Source: JAVJPJ01 sp040217295
GTDB lineage: Bacteria > Pseudomonadota > Alphaproteobacteria > Rhodobacterales > Rhodobacteraceae
DNA length: 39,093 nt
Assembly (NCBI GenBank): GCA_964460185.1
Contig: CAYWTM010000019.1
Coordinates: forward strand, 1 to 39,093
Direction of reading: 5' to 3'
Each line of letters begins with the position of its first letter. The first letter of the stretch is position 1. Position numbers and translations under genes: made by a program. Positions 24,495 through 33,900 of the stretch are shown here, in pieces. The notes below the pieces were generated by a model. That model was given only the letters and a program-made list of their open reading frames with translations, had not been told where the DNA came from and searched no databases.

Positions 24495-26855
24495 ATGAAC
24501 GACAACAGCCGTGGCCAAGGACGCAGCAATGCGCTGCAAGCGCGCATCATGCCGATCCCGCTCGAGGACATGCAGGGGCATTCCAACGGCGCGCAGGCAC
24601 CACTTTTCGATTTCAAGGGCGTGTTGCGCCTTATGCGGCGCTGGCTTTGGCTGATTGCCGCGATGGTCGCCATCTGTCTGGGCGTCGTCGTCTTCCTCAA
24701 CAGCATCACACCCAATATCTACACCGCAAGTTCGCGGATCTTGCTGGATGAACAGAATGTGAATCCGTTCGGAAGCGACGAAATCTTCGGGAACCTGGAC
24801 CTGAGCAGCCAGGTTGTCGAAAGCCAGCTGCAGGTGATCCGGGCGCCCTACCTGTTGTCTCGTGTCGTCGACGATCTCGACCTAAGTCAGAACGAAGCCT
24901 TCATGGCGTCGCCGACAACGCCCACTCAGGACCGCATTTCCGAGTTCCTGGACAGTATCTCACCGCCAGAGGAAGCCTCCGAGCCCCCGTCGGAAGCCGA
25001 GCTGTTTCAGACCGCCGTGGAACGCCTGCGCGACAACCTTTCGGTCAGCCGAAACGCACAGACCTTGATCATTCGCATCGAATTTTCGTCGGCTTCGCCA
25101 GAGCTTGCGGCCCAGGTCGTCAACGCGGTGGCCGAGGCTTATATCAACAACCGTTTGAACCTGCGCCAGGAAACCGCCTCGCGCGCTGCAGATTGGTTCG
25201 ACGAGCGCATGGCAGAACTGAACGCGCAGGCCATCGACGTCGAACGGCGCATGGAACAGCTGAGCGGTGGCGGCGCCGAGGCGTTGGAGTCGTCGCAGAC
25301 CGCTAACATGCTGCAATCCGCGCGACAGAACCTGCAAAACGCGATGGCCGAGCGGTCGCGGGCACAAACGGATGTTCTGCGTCTGAGGACCATCATCGAA
25401 AGCGATCGTGGTTTGCGTGGGGTTCCCCCAAGCCTCGCATCGGAGCCCCTGAGCACCTTGATGGAAGAAGCGGCAGCTGCGCGGGCAAGCCTGGCAAACG
25501 AATTGCTGCAAGATCCCTCTGACGCCGACGCCATCGAAACCCTGACCAGCCGGATCGAGTCACTCGAGTCGACCGGTGTCTATGTCCTGACCAACCTGCT
25601 GTCCGATGCCGAGGCGCGGGCAGCCGATGCCGAGAGCGCGTTCAGCGCGGCCGAGACGACCTTCGAGACGGCCCGCGCCGACGGTGGCGGCAATGTCACC
25701 AACGCCATCGAGGTCGAACTCAGACGCCTTGAAGGTGAAGCGCGCATCTATCAGGAACTGCACGAGAATTACCTGGGCAGCTACCTGCGTACGGTCCAGC
25801 AACAGAGCTTTCCGACCACAGAGGCCACAATCATCGAATATGCGCTCGAGCCGGAATTCCCCGATGGGCCCGGCCTTTCCCGCCTGGGATTGCTGGCCAT
25901 CCTGATCGGGGTCACGCTGGGCGCTGGCAGTGCATTTGCCATCGAATCCTCGGATGGGCGCATTCGCAATTCCGACCAGTTGCTGCGCGCGGCGCGCGCG
26001 CCGTTCCTTGGGATCTTGCCTAGCCATGACGACCCCGTGCCGTCCCAGGCAAAAGGCGGGGGACAATTGCGGCTACCCACCATCCATGTGCCGGCCCGTC
26101 AGCGCGACATCCAGCATCAGGTGATCGCGTTGCCCGAAAACCGGGTCGCGCTGACCCACGAAGTGCCACAGATGTACGCGGCGATCACCAATCCGCTGTC
26201 GCCGTTTTCCGAAACGATACGGCGCGTGAACGTCGAGGCCGACAACATGCAGGCGCTGATTTCCGACGGAGAGCAGAGGCAACCGAAGATCATCGGGTTC
26301 ATCTCGGACAGACAGAGCCGTGGCCGCAGCATCGCCGCCGTCAATTATGCCGAAATGCTGGCCGTTGGCGGCAGTCAGACATTGCTGATCGACCTCGACT
26401 GGACGGGGCTGTTCCTGACCGAAAAGATCGCCCCTTCCGCCCATTTTGGCATTGCCGAACTCGGGATGACGAATTCCGCCATCCGCAGCGAGCAGGCGTT
26501 CTGGTATGACGAGCGCACGTCGCTGTATTTCTTGCCGAACCGATCCATGGACGTGGACGCGACGCTTGATCCGGGAGCGTTCGATCAGGCGCGGCTGAAA
26601 TCGCTGATTTCCACGCTGGCCGGCAAATTCGATACGGTGGTCATCGACCTGTCGCCCATGGCGTCATCCTCGGACCCGGCCGCCATGTCCGAGATCGTGT
26701 CGGGATTCGTCGCCGTGGCGGATTGGGGCCAGACCAAAACGGCTTCGCTCTCTGCGGAACTGCGGCGTGCCGCGATCCATCCGCCAAAGCTTCTGGGCAC
26801 GGTATTGAACGGTGTGTCCGCAAAGGAACTTGAAAAGTACCAGGTCGCCGCCTGA
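24495..26855 (+). CDS. exoP: ExoP/Wzz-type polysaccharide co-polymerase with degenerate BY-kinase domain
   Basis: Inner-membrane protein of 786 residues controlling chain length and export. TM1 lies at about residues 51-70 (LWLIAAMVAICLGVVVFL), followed by a Wzz domain (YTASSRILLDEQNVNPFG), long coiled coils (about 200-430) and TM2 near 465-485. The cytosolic C-terminal ATPase-like domain (about 595-786) is abnormal: the Walker A region reads SDRQSRGRSIAAVN, with Arg611 where bacterial tyrosine kinases have the P-loop lysine. Walker A' keeps two aspartates (LIDLDWTG, Asp633/Asp635) and Walker B reads VVIDLSPM (Asp718). The tail has a single Tyr (LEKYQVAA) instead of a tyrosine cluster. The fold is probably kept, but kinase activity is doubtful. 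The start has AAGGAG just upstream. Confidence 0.9.
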   Translation: MNDNSRGQGRSNALQARIMPIPLEDMQGHSNGAQAPLFDFKGVLRLMRRWLWLIAAMVAICLGVVVFLNSITPNIYTASSRILLDEQNVNPFGSDEIFGNLDLSSQVVESQLQVIRAPYLLSRVVDDLDLSQNEAFMASPTTPTQDRISEFLDSISPPEEASEPPSEAELFQTAVERLRDNLSVSRNAQTLIIRIEFSSASPELAAQVVNAVAEAYINNRLNLRQETASRAADWFDERMAELNAQAIDVERRMEQLSGGGAEALESSQTANMLQSARQNLQNAMAERSRAQTDVLRLRTIIESDRGLRGVPPSLASEPLSTLMEEAAAARASLANELLQDPSDADAIETLTSRIESLESTGVYVLTNLLSDAEARAADAESAFSAAETTFETARADGGGNVTNAIEVELRRLEGEARIYQELHENYLGSYLRTVQQQSFPTTEATIIEYALEPEFPDGPGLSRLGLLAILIGVTLGAGSAFAIESSDGRIRNSDQLLRAARAPFLGILPSHDDPVPSQAKGGGQLRLPTIHVPARQRDIQHQVIALPENRVALTHEVPQMYAAITNPLSPFSETIRRVNVEADNMQALISDGEQRQPKIIGFISDRQSRGRSIAAVNYAEMLAVGGSQTLLIDLDWTGLFLTEKIAPSAHFGIAELGMTNSAIRSEQAFWYDERTSLYFLPNRSMDVDATLDPGAFDQARLKSLISTLAGKFDTVVIDLSPMASSSDPAAMSEIVSGFVAVADWGQTKTASLSAELRRAAIHPPKLLGTVLNGVSAKELEKYQVAA

Positions 26856-26882
26856 CCTGAGGTAGTAAAGGTATCACAGCCC

Positions 26883-27734
26883 ATGGCCATCACAGATCCC
26901 TTCGCGTTGTTCGTCGGACCGACCAAATCGGGAACAACATGGATCCATGCCTACCTGGAATCACGCGGCGACGTCGCCCTGCCCCAGGGCATGAAAGAGA
27001 CCTTCTTTTTCGACAAGGTCTTTGAGCGCGGGTTCAGCTGGTATGCGGGCCTGTTCCCGCCGGAATCCGATACGCGCCTGCGGGTCGAAGTGGCCCCGTC
27101 GCTGTTCCACAAGCCGATCGCGCTGGAGCGGGCGGCGCGGCAGGTGCCCAAGGCCAAGATCATCTGCACCGTGCGCGATCCGTTCGACCGGGCGGTGTCC
27201 CATTATTTCCACTACCGCAAGCGTGGCGCCCCGAAGATGTCGCTGGCCGACATGGCGCGCACATATCCGGACGTGATCGAGGCCGGGCTTTACGCGAAAT
27301 ACGCGCCCGGCTGGCAGGAGCACTTTGGACCCGATCAGGTTTACCTGATGTCCTACCAGCAGCTGCGCGACGATCCCGAGGCCTTTTGTCGGGAGCTTTG
27401 CGATATCCTGGACCTCGCATACATGCCGCCCGACCCATCGCTGATCAGCACCCAGGTGAACGCGGCCAAGGTGCCGCGCAACCTGGCCGCGGCGCGCGTG
27501 GTGCAGGGGGCGGTTACCCGTTTGCGGCGCTACGGCGCCCACAAGGTGGTGAACACGCTCAAGCACGTCCCGGTCAAACGCTGGCTCTATTCCGGGGGCA
27601 CCGACCTCACGGAGGAGCGGAAAGCGATCAAGCAACAGTCTGGTTCATTTTCGGAAACTCTTTCCAATGATTGGACAGAATTCAAGAAACGGCCCGATTA
27701 CCCCGAAAAAGCGAAACAATTGGAAACCAGTTGA
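26883..27734 (+). CDS. Sulfotransferase (PF00685-like)
   Basis: PAPS-dependent sulfotransferase of 283 residues. FVGPTKSGTTWI (residues 10-21) is the 5'-phosphosulfate loop, and CTVRDPFDRAVSHYFHY provides the 3'-phosphate-binding Arg and Ser. An early KETFFFDK segment and LYAKYAPGWQEHFG match carbohydrate/heparan-type bacterial members. Cytosolic, no signal peptide. It begins 27 bp after exoP and is probably in the same transcript. It differs clearly from the smaller sulfotransferase at 17079, so two separate sulfation positions on the polymer are plausible. Confidence 0.88.
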   Translation: MAITDPFALFVGPTKSGTTWIHAYLESRGDVALPQGMKETFFFDKVFERGFSWYAGLFPPESDTRLRVEVAPSLFHKPIALERAARQVPKAKIICTVRDPFDRAVSHYFHYRKRGAPKMSLADMARTYPDVIEAGLYAKYAPGWQEHFGPDQVYLMSYQQLRDDPEAFCRELCDILDLAYMPPDPSLISTQVNAAKVPRNLAAARVVQGAVTRLRRYGAHKVVNTLKHVPVKRWLYSGGTDLTEERKAIKQQSGSFSETLSNDWTEFKKRPDYPEKAKQLETS

Positions 27735-27931
27735 TTCAGGACACCACGGGGCAAGGCACGGAATTTGAACGAGATTAGAAACGCAGCATCACAAAGGTCT
27801 GAACCAAGCCATGTCAACCGGCACTTTGCTGCCCCGCTTCGGGCGCCCGTAGCCGCCTGTGTTTGACAGATATCAGCGAAAATCTTCACGAATCGTGTAA
27901 GTGTAACAGTATTGTATCGGAGGCCGTTTTC

Positions 27932-28843
27932 ATGACGCGTAGAGTTACCAAGGCAATTTTTCCAGTCGCCGGTTTGGGCACACGGTTCCTGCCCGCAACC
28001 AAGTCCATCCCCAAGGAGATCATGACGTTGGTGGATCGGCCATTGATCCAATATGCCATCGACGAAGCCCGCGAGGCCGGGATCGAGGAATTCATTTTTG
28101 TGACCTCGCGCGGCAAGAGCGCCCTGGAAGATTACTTCGACCATTCCCCCGAGTTGACACAGGCCCTGCGCAAGAAGGGCAAGACCGAACTGCTTGATAT
28201 CCTCAAGAGCACGAACATGGACTCAGGCTCGATCGCCTATATCCGCCAGCACACGGCGCTGGGTCTGGGGCATGCCGTCTGGTGCGCGCGCCGACTGCTG
28301 GGCGACGAGGCGTTTGCCGTGATCTTGCCCGACGACGTCATCCGGGGCGATGTGCCCTGCCTAAAGCAGATGATCGAGGCCCATGCCGAAACCGGTGGAT
28401 CAGTGGTGGCCGCGATGGAGGTTGAGCCGGAAAAGGCCGCGTCATACGGCATTCTTGATGTCCAACGGGACATGGGCGATCTCGTGTCGGTGCGTGGCAT
28501 GGTCGAGAAACCGCCCCTGGGAACCGCGCCGTCGAACCTTGCGGTCATCGGTCGTTACGTCCTGTCCCCCGATGTCATGCGCAATCTGGGCCAGATCAAA
28601 TCCGGGGCCGGTGGAGAAATCCAGCTGACAGATGCAATCGCCCGCGAAATCACCGAGGGGCGCCCGGTGCACGGGTTCCGGTTCCGCGGTCAGCGGTTCG
28701 ATTGCGGGTCGAAGATCGGATTCCTGATGGCAACCGTCGCCGTGGCGCTGGAACGGGACGACCTGTCCGGCGAGTTCATGCAGTTTCTGGACGACTATCT
28801 GCAAGTTTCCGCGAACCTGCCGCAAACCCGGCGCGCAAGCTGA
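27932..28843 (+). CDS. galU: UTP-glucose-1-phosphate uridylyltransferase
   Basis: Makes UDP-glucose from glucose-1-phosphate and UTP in the cytosol, feeding the EPS glycosyltransferases and Ugd. The 303-residue product has the nucleotidyltransferase motif GLGTRFLPATKSIPKE, LALGHAVWCAR-like GLGHAVWCAR, VILPDDVI and the C-terminal FRFRGQRFDCGSKIGFL. The start at 27932 is set by GGAGG at 27919-27923; the frame extends upstream without support. The 197-bp region before it contains a TTGACA at 27863-27868 but no clear -10, so it may have its own promoter. The membrane-protein gene follows after 14 bp. Confidence 0.95.
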   Translation: MTRRVTKAIFPVAGLGTRFLPATKSIPKEIMTLVDRPLIQYAIDEAREAGIEEFIFVTSRGKSALEDYFDHSPELTQALRKKGKTELLDILKSTNMDSGSIAYIRQHTALGLGHAVWCARRLLGDEAFAVILPDDVIRGDVPCLKQMIEAHAETGGSVVAAMEVEPEKAASYGILDVQRDMGDLVSVRGMVEKPPLGTAPSNLAVIGRYVLSPDVMRNLGQIKSGAGGEIQLTDAIAREITEGRPVHGFRFRGQRFDCGSKIGFLMATVAVALERDDLSGEFMQFLDDYLQVSANLPQTRRAS

Positions 28844-28857
28844 GACCCACGGTGACA

Positions 28858-29691
28858 ATGGTACAGAGCCAACAGCAATCGGAGCCTTTCGCTCCCGGTC
28901 GGGCAAATGGTCAACAAGACCCGTGCCCGGCCGCCAGCGTGTCCGAACCGCCTCTGGGCGCGGTCGGCATCACCGGGTCGCCGCTGCTCAAGGGTTTTGC
29001 GTTGAACAAACTCGAGATTGCGGTGATCGCGTTCGCAATGGCGATTTGGTGTCTGGGCATCGTGCTGAGGATTCTCGAGCTCGAAACCATCCGGCGCCTC
29101 GTGTTTGCCGAAGACCAGATCCTCCAGACGGGCACCACGATCGTGTTCTTTCTGGCGTTTCTGGTGGTCTGCCTAAGGACAATTCGGGATCGGTCGCTCC
29201 CATTCTGGCTGGGTCTGACCGGCGGGCTTTCACTGGTGATGGCATTGGAGGAACTGGACTATTTCCAGCGTCTGATCCACTGGGAACCCTACATGATCTG
29301 GGGCGTCGCCCTCGACGGCTTCCACGACATTCCGGCGATCATCAAGGGCGGTTTCGCCGTTGATCCGTTTGCGGCGTCAATTGCGCTTGCGGGGCTCGTG
29401 GTTGCAACCGGCACAGTCGTGCGGATCGTTCGCAGACGTCATTCCCGCACCGCACCTGTGAAGGCCGGCGGCACCAACCTGCGACGGCTGGCAATGGCTG
29501 GGGTCTGTATTACCATCGCACAAATCATCGATTTGCATCTGAGTGCCGTCAACGCGCTCCTGCCTGTTGAAAAATCACTGGAAGAAGTTCTCGAATTTTG
29601 CACGGCGGTGTTGATGCTGGCATTTGTCTTTCATCATGCGCCCCCCGCATCCGGCCATGACGCGGACAAACTTCGCGGCGCAATCCAGTAA
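28858..29691 (+). CDS. Uncharacterised six-helix membrane protein, paralog 1
   Basis: Function not recognised. Product of 277 residues with an apparently disordered N-terminal 45 residues, then six hydrophobic helices. Conserved with the neighbour at 29960 (roughly 40% identity by eye) are LEELDYFQRLIHWEPY, IWG....DGFHDIP, KGGFAVD, AQIIDLHLSAVN and LPVEKSLEEVLE. The clustered Glu, Asp and His at helix ends resemble a metal or catalytic site in a membrane enzyme, and EELDYFQR recalls the EEISWGQR motif of other uncharacterised polytopic proteins; both points are inference. Start is uncertain: ATG 28858 follows galU closely, but TTG 29002 with AAGGG 7 bases upstream aligns with the paralog's start. 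Confidence 0.8.
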   Translation: MVQSQQQSEPFAPGRANGQQDPCPAASVSEPPLGAVGITGSPLLKGFALNKLEIAVIAFAMAIWCLGIVLRILELETIRRLVFAEDQILQTGTTIVFFLAFLVVCLRTIRDRSLPFWLGLTGGLSLVMALEELDYFQRLIHWEPYMIWGVALDGFHDIPAIIKGGFAVDPFAASIALAGLVVATGTVVRIVRRRHSRTAPVKAGGTNLRRLAMAGVCITIAQIIDLHLSAVNALLPVEKSLEEVLEFCTAVLMLAFVFHHAPPASGHDADKLRGAIQ

Positions 29692-29772
29692 ACAGCGCGC
29701 GGCCCAATATCACCAGAACCAGCAACGGTATTAATCTTGCCTTTGAACGTTCCGCCGGTCCGTCTTGATTGT

Positions 29773-29794
29773 AACGGTTTTATGACATACCGTT
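29773..29794. promoter_or_regulatory. Inverted repeat between the membrane paralogs
   Basis: AACGGT (29773-29778) and ACCGTT (29789-29794) are perfect arms separated by 10 bp, and TTGACA (29793-29798) overlaps the right arm. This looks like an operator on a -35 box for the gene at 29960, but no matching -10 at 16-19 bp was found. Confidence 0.3.
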
Positions 29795-29810
29795 GACATT
29801 GTGTTCGCGC

Positions 29811-29833
29811 ATACATCGCGGTGTATTTTTTTT
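29811..29833 (+). terminator. Hairpin with T8 between the membrane paralogs
   Basis: ATACAT-CGCG-GTGTAT forms a 6-bp stem (one G-T pair) with a CGCG tetraloop, running directly into eight Ts. It would terminate the galU/paralog-1 transcript about 120 bp after its stop. The AT-rich stem is weak. Confidence 0.4.
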
Positions 29834-29959
29834 GTAACGATTTCCATATGACCTCGCCCCGACACAAACCGCACCACGTCAACCCCAAGGGCCCGTCTGC
29901 CCAACGGGATCAATTGATGTGGGATGGCGCATGCCGGTGCAGGGATGCAGGTGACATTC

Positions 29960-30649
29960 ATGACAACTGATTTACGCAAGATCCAATTCGGAATGATCGT
30001 TTTTGCCTTTGGCCTATGGTGCATCGGGATCGGGCTGCGCGCCTTGTCCATGGACGCCGCAGGACGGTTTCTCTTTGACGAGGACATGTTGGTGGAAACC
30101 GCCACTGCCATAGCTTTTCTGCTGGTATTCCTCGTGGCGTCGGCACGCATGTTGCAGGCAAGAGCAGCGTCGTTCTGGCTGATCTTATGCGGGGCTTTCG
30201 GCCTTTTGATAGCGCTGGAGGAATTCGACTATTTCCGGCGGATCCTGCATTGGGAGGCCTACGATATCTGGGGCGTTCGGTTTGACGGCATTCATGACAT
30301 CCCCTCGATCCTGAAAAGCGGCTTTGCCACGGATGCGACGTCAGCCTCGATCGCATCCGCGATCTTGTTGGCGTTATGCGTTGCGGGCGTGTGGATCGTG
30401 CGGCGCGCCCAGACCCGTACGGGGCCGCCCGATATCAGCAGCCCGGAGCTGAAACTCCTGATACAGGCCATCGCGTTCATCGTGATCGCACAGATCATCG
30501 ACCTGCATATTGGCGTATTGAACCGGATCCTGCCCGTCGAAAACACCCTGGAAGAGTCCCTGGAGGTGACCGCTGCCCTGATCGTGCTGATCTTTGTCAG
30601 CCGCTACCGCAGAACCGCTACCGCGAAGGGTCACGCCCTTTCGACCTGA
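29960..30649 (+). CDS. Uncharacterised six-helix membrane protein, paralog 2
   Basis: Function not recognised. Product of 229 residues with six helices, paralogous to the preceding gene: LEEFDYFRRILHWEAY, IWGVRFDGIHDIPSILKSGFATD, AQIIDLHIGVLN and LPVENTLEESLE repeat the same conserved acidic/His positions. The ATG at 29960 is preferred because AGGTGA (29949-29954) precedes it and the first helix then begins where the paralog's does; upstream in-frame ATGs at 29924 and 29945 are possible. It lies between galU and the NRPS gene inside the EPS locus, with an AT-rich 268-bp spacer in front, so it may have its own promoter. Confidence 0.8.
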   Translation: MTTDLRKIQFGMIVFAFGLWCIGIGLRALSMDAAGRFLFDEDMLVETATAIAFLLVFLVASARMLQARAASFWLILCGAFGLLIALEEFDYFRRILHWEAYDIWGVRFDGIHDIPSILKSGFATDATSASIASAILLALCVAGVWIVRRAQTRTGPPDISSPELKLLIQAIAFIVIAQIIDLHIGVLNRILPVENTLEESLEVTAALIVLIFVSRYRRTATAKGHALST

Positions 30650-30950
30650 GGGCCGTGCCACAACACCCGCCCGCTGGGGCAGCATGAGTGGCGCACCGCG
30701 ACGACCATCCGACACTGGCACGGGCCGCGCGACCGCGGCCCCGGAAACTATTTTCAGTTCGCCAAAAACCAGACATATAAATGCCATGTGGCGCGCCTAG
30801 TGAGAGGCGGATGGTCTATTGCAACCTGGATTCATTGATGGCGTTGGCCCACCGACCAGACCGGTGACGAGAATGCCATTCCCTTTTGCGGGTTGCATGG
30901 TGCACGATCGCCGGACCAGGGATTTTTCGAACCAAGACAAGTGTTGATAG
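30650..30950. promoter_or_regulatory. Intergenic region before the NRPS gene
   Basis: No gene is supported in these 301 bp. It contains a strong GC hairpin (30722-30741), and TGCATGGTGCA (30895-30905) is a short palindrome. The NRPS start at 30951 lacks a good ribosome site. A clear promoter was not identified. Confidence 0.4.
30722..30741 (+). terminator. Strong GC hairpin after paralog 2
   Basis: GGGCCGCG and CGCGGCCC form a perfect 8-bp stem with a CGAC loop, 72 bp after the paralog 2 stop. A short ATTTT occurs 9 bases later instead of an immediate T-run, so termination efficiency is uncertain. Confidence 0.4.
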
Positions 30951-33900
30951 ATGAATATTTCCGTTTCGCCACATGCCCAATCCACGGTCCGTGAGCAGCC
31001 TCTGACACAGGCGCAACTGAAATTCTGGACAGCGTGGCGCCTGCATTCCGACCGCCCGGTCGACAGTCGATGCATGCGGATTGAATGGATCGGTCTTGCG
31101 CTGGACGTACCGGCTTTCGTCCGCGCACTGAGCGCGCTTGTAAACCGGACGGATTCCCTGCGCCTGCGGTTCTCGGACGTGTCGGGACGCGTCTGCCAAT
31201 ACGCCCAGGACTACGTCGACCCGCAGCTCGATCTCGCCGATTTCTCGGACCAAGCTGATCCCCTTGGCGCGGCCCATGAGTGGCTGGACCAATTCACATC
31301 ACAGCCGATAGACCTGACACAGCGGATATTCACGACGGCGCTTGCGAAAATCGGCGAAGATCGGTGGCTGTGGCAATTCAACCAGCACCACATCGCCACC
31401 GACTTCAGTTCGGCCGGGCTGTTGATCCAGCGGCTGTCCGATCTGTATGGTGCAGCTGTGACCGGGCCCCTGCCCGAGTCCGAGGGCTACCCGTCCTACC
31501 TGGAATTCATTTCCGAAAACCGGGCGTTCTTTTCGCCCCCTCAGACCGGCTCAACCTCGCCGCAGCTTTCGGGTCGCTTGTCGCCCACGGTTTCCAAGGA
31601 ACGTCAGAACGCCATCGCCGCATCGACCCTCCTGATGCGGCGCGAGCTTTATCTCGGGCCAGACAGGCTTGCGCGTGCGGCAACCAAATTCGGCGTGGCC
31701 GACGACACCAATCCGACCCGGCTGCATTCGCTTTTGTACAATCTGTTCCTCGCCACGACCGCGGTCCTGGTCGCGCGGGTTTCCAGACGATCAGACATCA
31801 CGATCGGCACGCCCACCCATAACAGGTACCTTCCCGGCGCGGACGACGTCACCGGCCTGTTCATCCGCATGTTGCCGCTGAGCCTGCAGGTCGACGACAC
31901 CGCGCCGCTGTCCGCGGTCATCGACGACATCCGCAAGGAGCGGCGCAAGATTTTTGCCGCCGCCCGAAAAGGCAACGAGATCGAGAAGGCGCCGTTCAAC
32001 GTCGTTTTGAACCACATTACCACCTCGATGCCCGACTTTCACGGCGTGGCGTCGGTCGATCTGACCGAACAGCGGGTGGCCGATGCGGTTGGGCTGGACC
32101 TGAGCGTCACGATCCGGGCGGCCGACAAGAAGGACGACGTAAAGATCCTGTTCGACGTCAACGAGGATATCCTGGGCGAGGTGGGGCTGGAGGATCTGAG
32201 CCAGGCATTCCTGTGCATTCTGGACGCCTTTCTCGAAGATGACGACACGCAGGTCGGCGCCGTGGCCCTCACCGGCCGGGCCGGTTTCGATGACGCAAGG
32301 GAGCTGGCACAGCTGGCCGCGTCCGTACCGCCGCCACCGTTTGCGTCCTTGCCCGATGGGTTCGTCGCACAATCCGGTCTCACACCAGATGCGCCGGCCG
32401 TATCCAGCCCGACCGCGATCGCGACCTATGCCGAGGTCGAGGAAAAATCCCGTCGCATTGCATCGGCCCTGGTCGCACGCGGGGTGCGTCCGGGCGATTT
32501 CGTCGCCCTGAAACACGCCCGTTCGGTCGATCTGGTCATCGCAATGCTTGGCATCATGCGGTCTGGGGCCGCGATTTGCGGCATCGACGCCGACATTCCC
32601 CATGAACGCGCGCGGCTGATGATCGACGAAACCGGCGCGCGGATCGGTATCTTCGACAGCACCGGCGGTGTGGGCGACTGGGCAGGCGCCTGTGACGCGA
32701 TCTCACTTGACCAGGTCGTGGCCGAAACACCCGACGGGTCAATCGAACTCCCCACCATCACGCCGGAAAGCGCGGCTTATGTGATGTATACCTCGGGAAC
32801 CACCGGCGCCCCCAAGGGGATCGTTGTTCCCCACGGAAGTGCAGCGCGATGCGTGCGATGGTTCCATGATCAACTGGCGCCGGGCCAGCCCATCAGTTGG
32901 GCGATGGCCAGCACCTTGTCCTTCGAGGCGCCCTACCGGATCTTCACCTCACTGGTCAGTGGCGGCTGTGCGGCGGTCTATCCCGACCCGGACGAGGCCG
33001 GCCGCCTGGCCCTGATGGATGTGATCGACGACGACGCCGTGGATGCATTGACCGTGACCCCGTCACAGTTGCGGCTGTTGGTGATGAAACCGCGCATGCT
33101 CAAGCGGATCAGGGTCATCCAGATCATCGGCGAGCAATTGTCGCGCGAACTGGCCAGTGCGGCGCAAGACGCATTCGGGCCGGACGTCGCCATCGAAAAC
33201 TGGTTTGGCCCAACGGAAACCACGATGGCCACGACGCGCCACCGGTTCGACCGAAGTGTCGACCAAAGAGCCATCATTCCGGTGGGCAAACCCGCGCCGG
33301 ATGCGACCGTCCACGTCCTGGACGCCGGCCTGAACCCGGTGCCTCGCGGCATGCTTGGGGAATTGTGCATCGGCGGTATCCGGTTGTCGTCGGGCTATCT
33401 CAAGGCGCCCGACGCCGCCCGCGCCGCTTTCGTCGCCGACCCGTTTCACGACGGCGGGACCTTGTATCGCTCGGGTGACCTGGGCCGGATCGACGAGAAC
33501 GGACATATCGTGCATCACGGCCGCATCGACGACCAGGTCAAGGTCAACGGTGTCCGCGTCGAACTGTCCGAAGTCGAAGCCAATCTGTTGAAACATGACC
33601 GGGTCGTGGCCTGTGCGGTCGTGGCGACCGGAACAGAAAGCATCCGCCTGGCCGCATTTTGCGTCAGCGACGACGAGATTGCCGCGGCCGACCTGAAATC
33701 CGACCTGGCAAAGCACCTGCCCGCAGCCTTGATCCCGTCCACCTTCAAACGGGTCGAGGCGATCCCGCTCTCCAAGAACGGCAAGGTTGATCGAAAGGCG
33801 CTCAAGGCGATCCTGGCCGCCGCCGCCGATGCAGACACCGACACCGCGCAGGTGATCGTTGCCCCCGCCACAAGCCGCGAAAGGCAGGTGGTCGATATAT

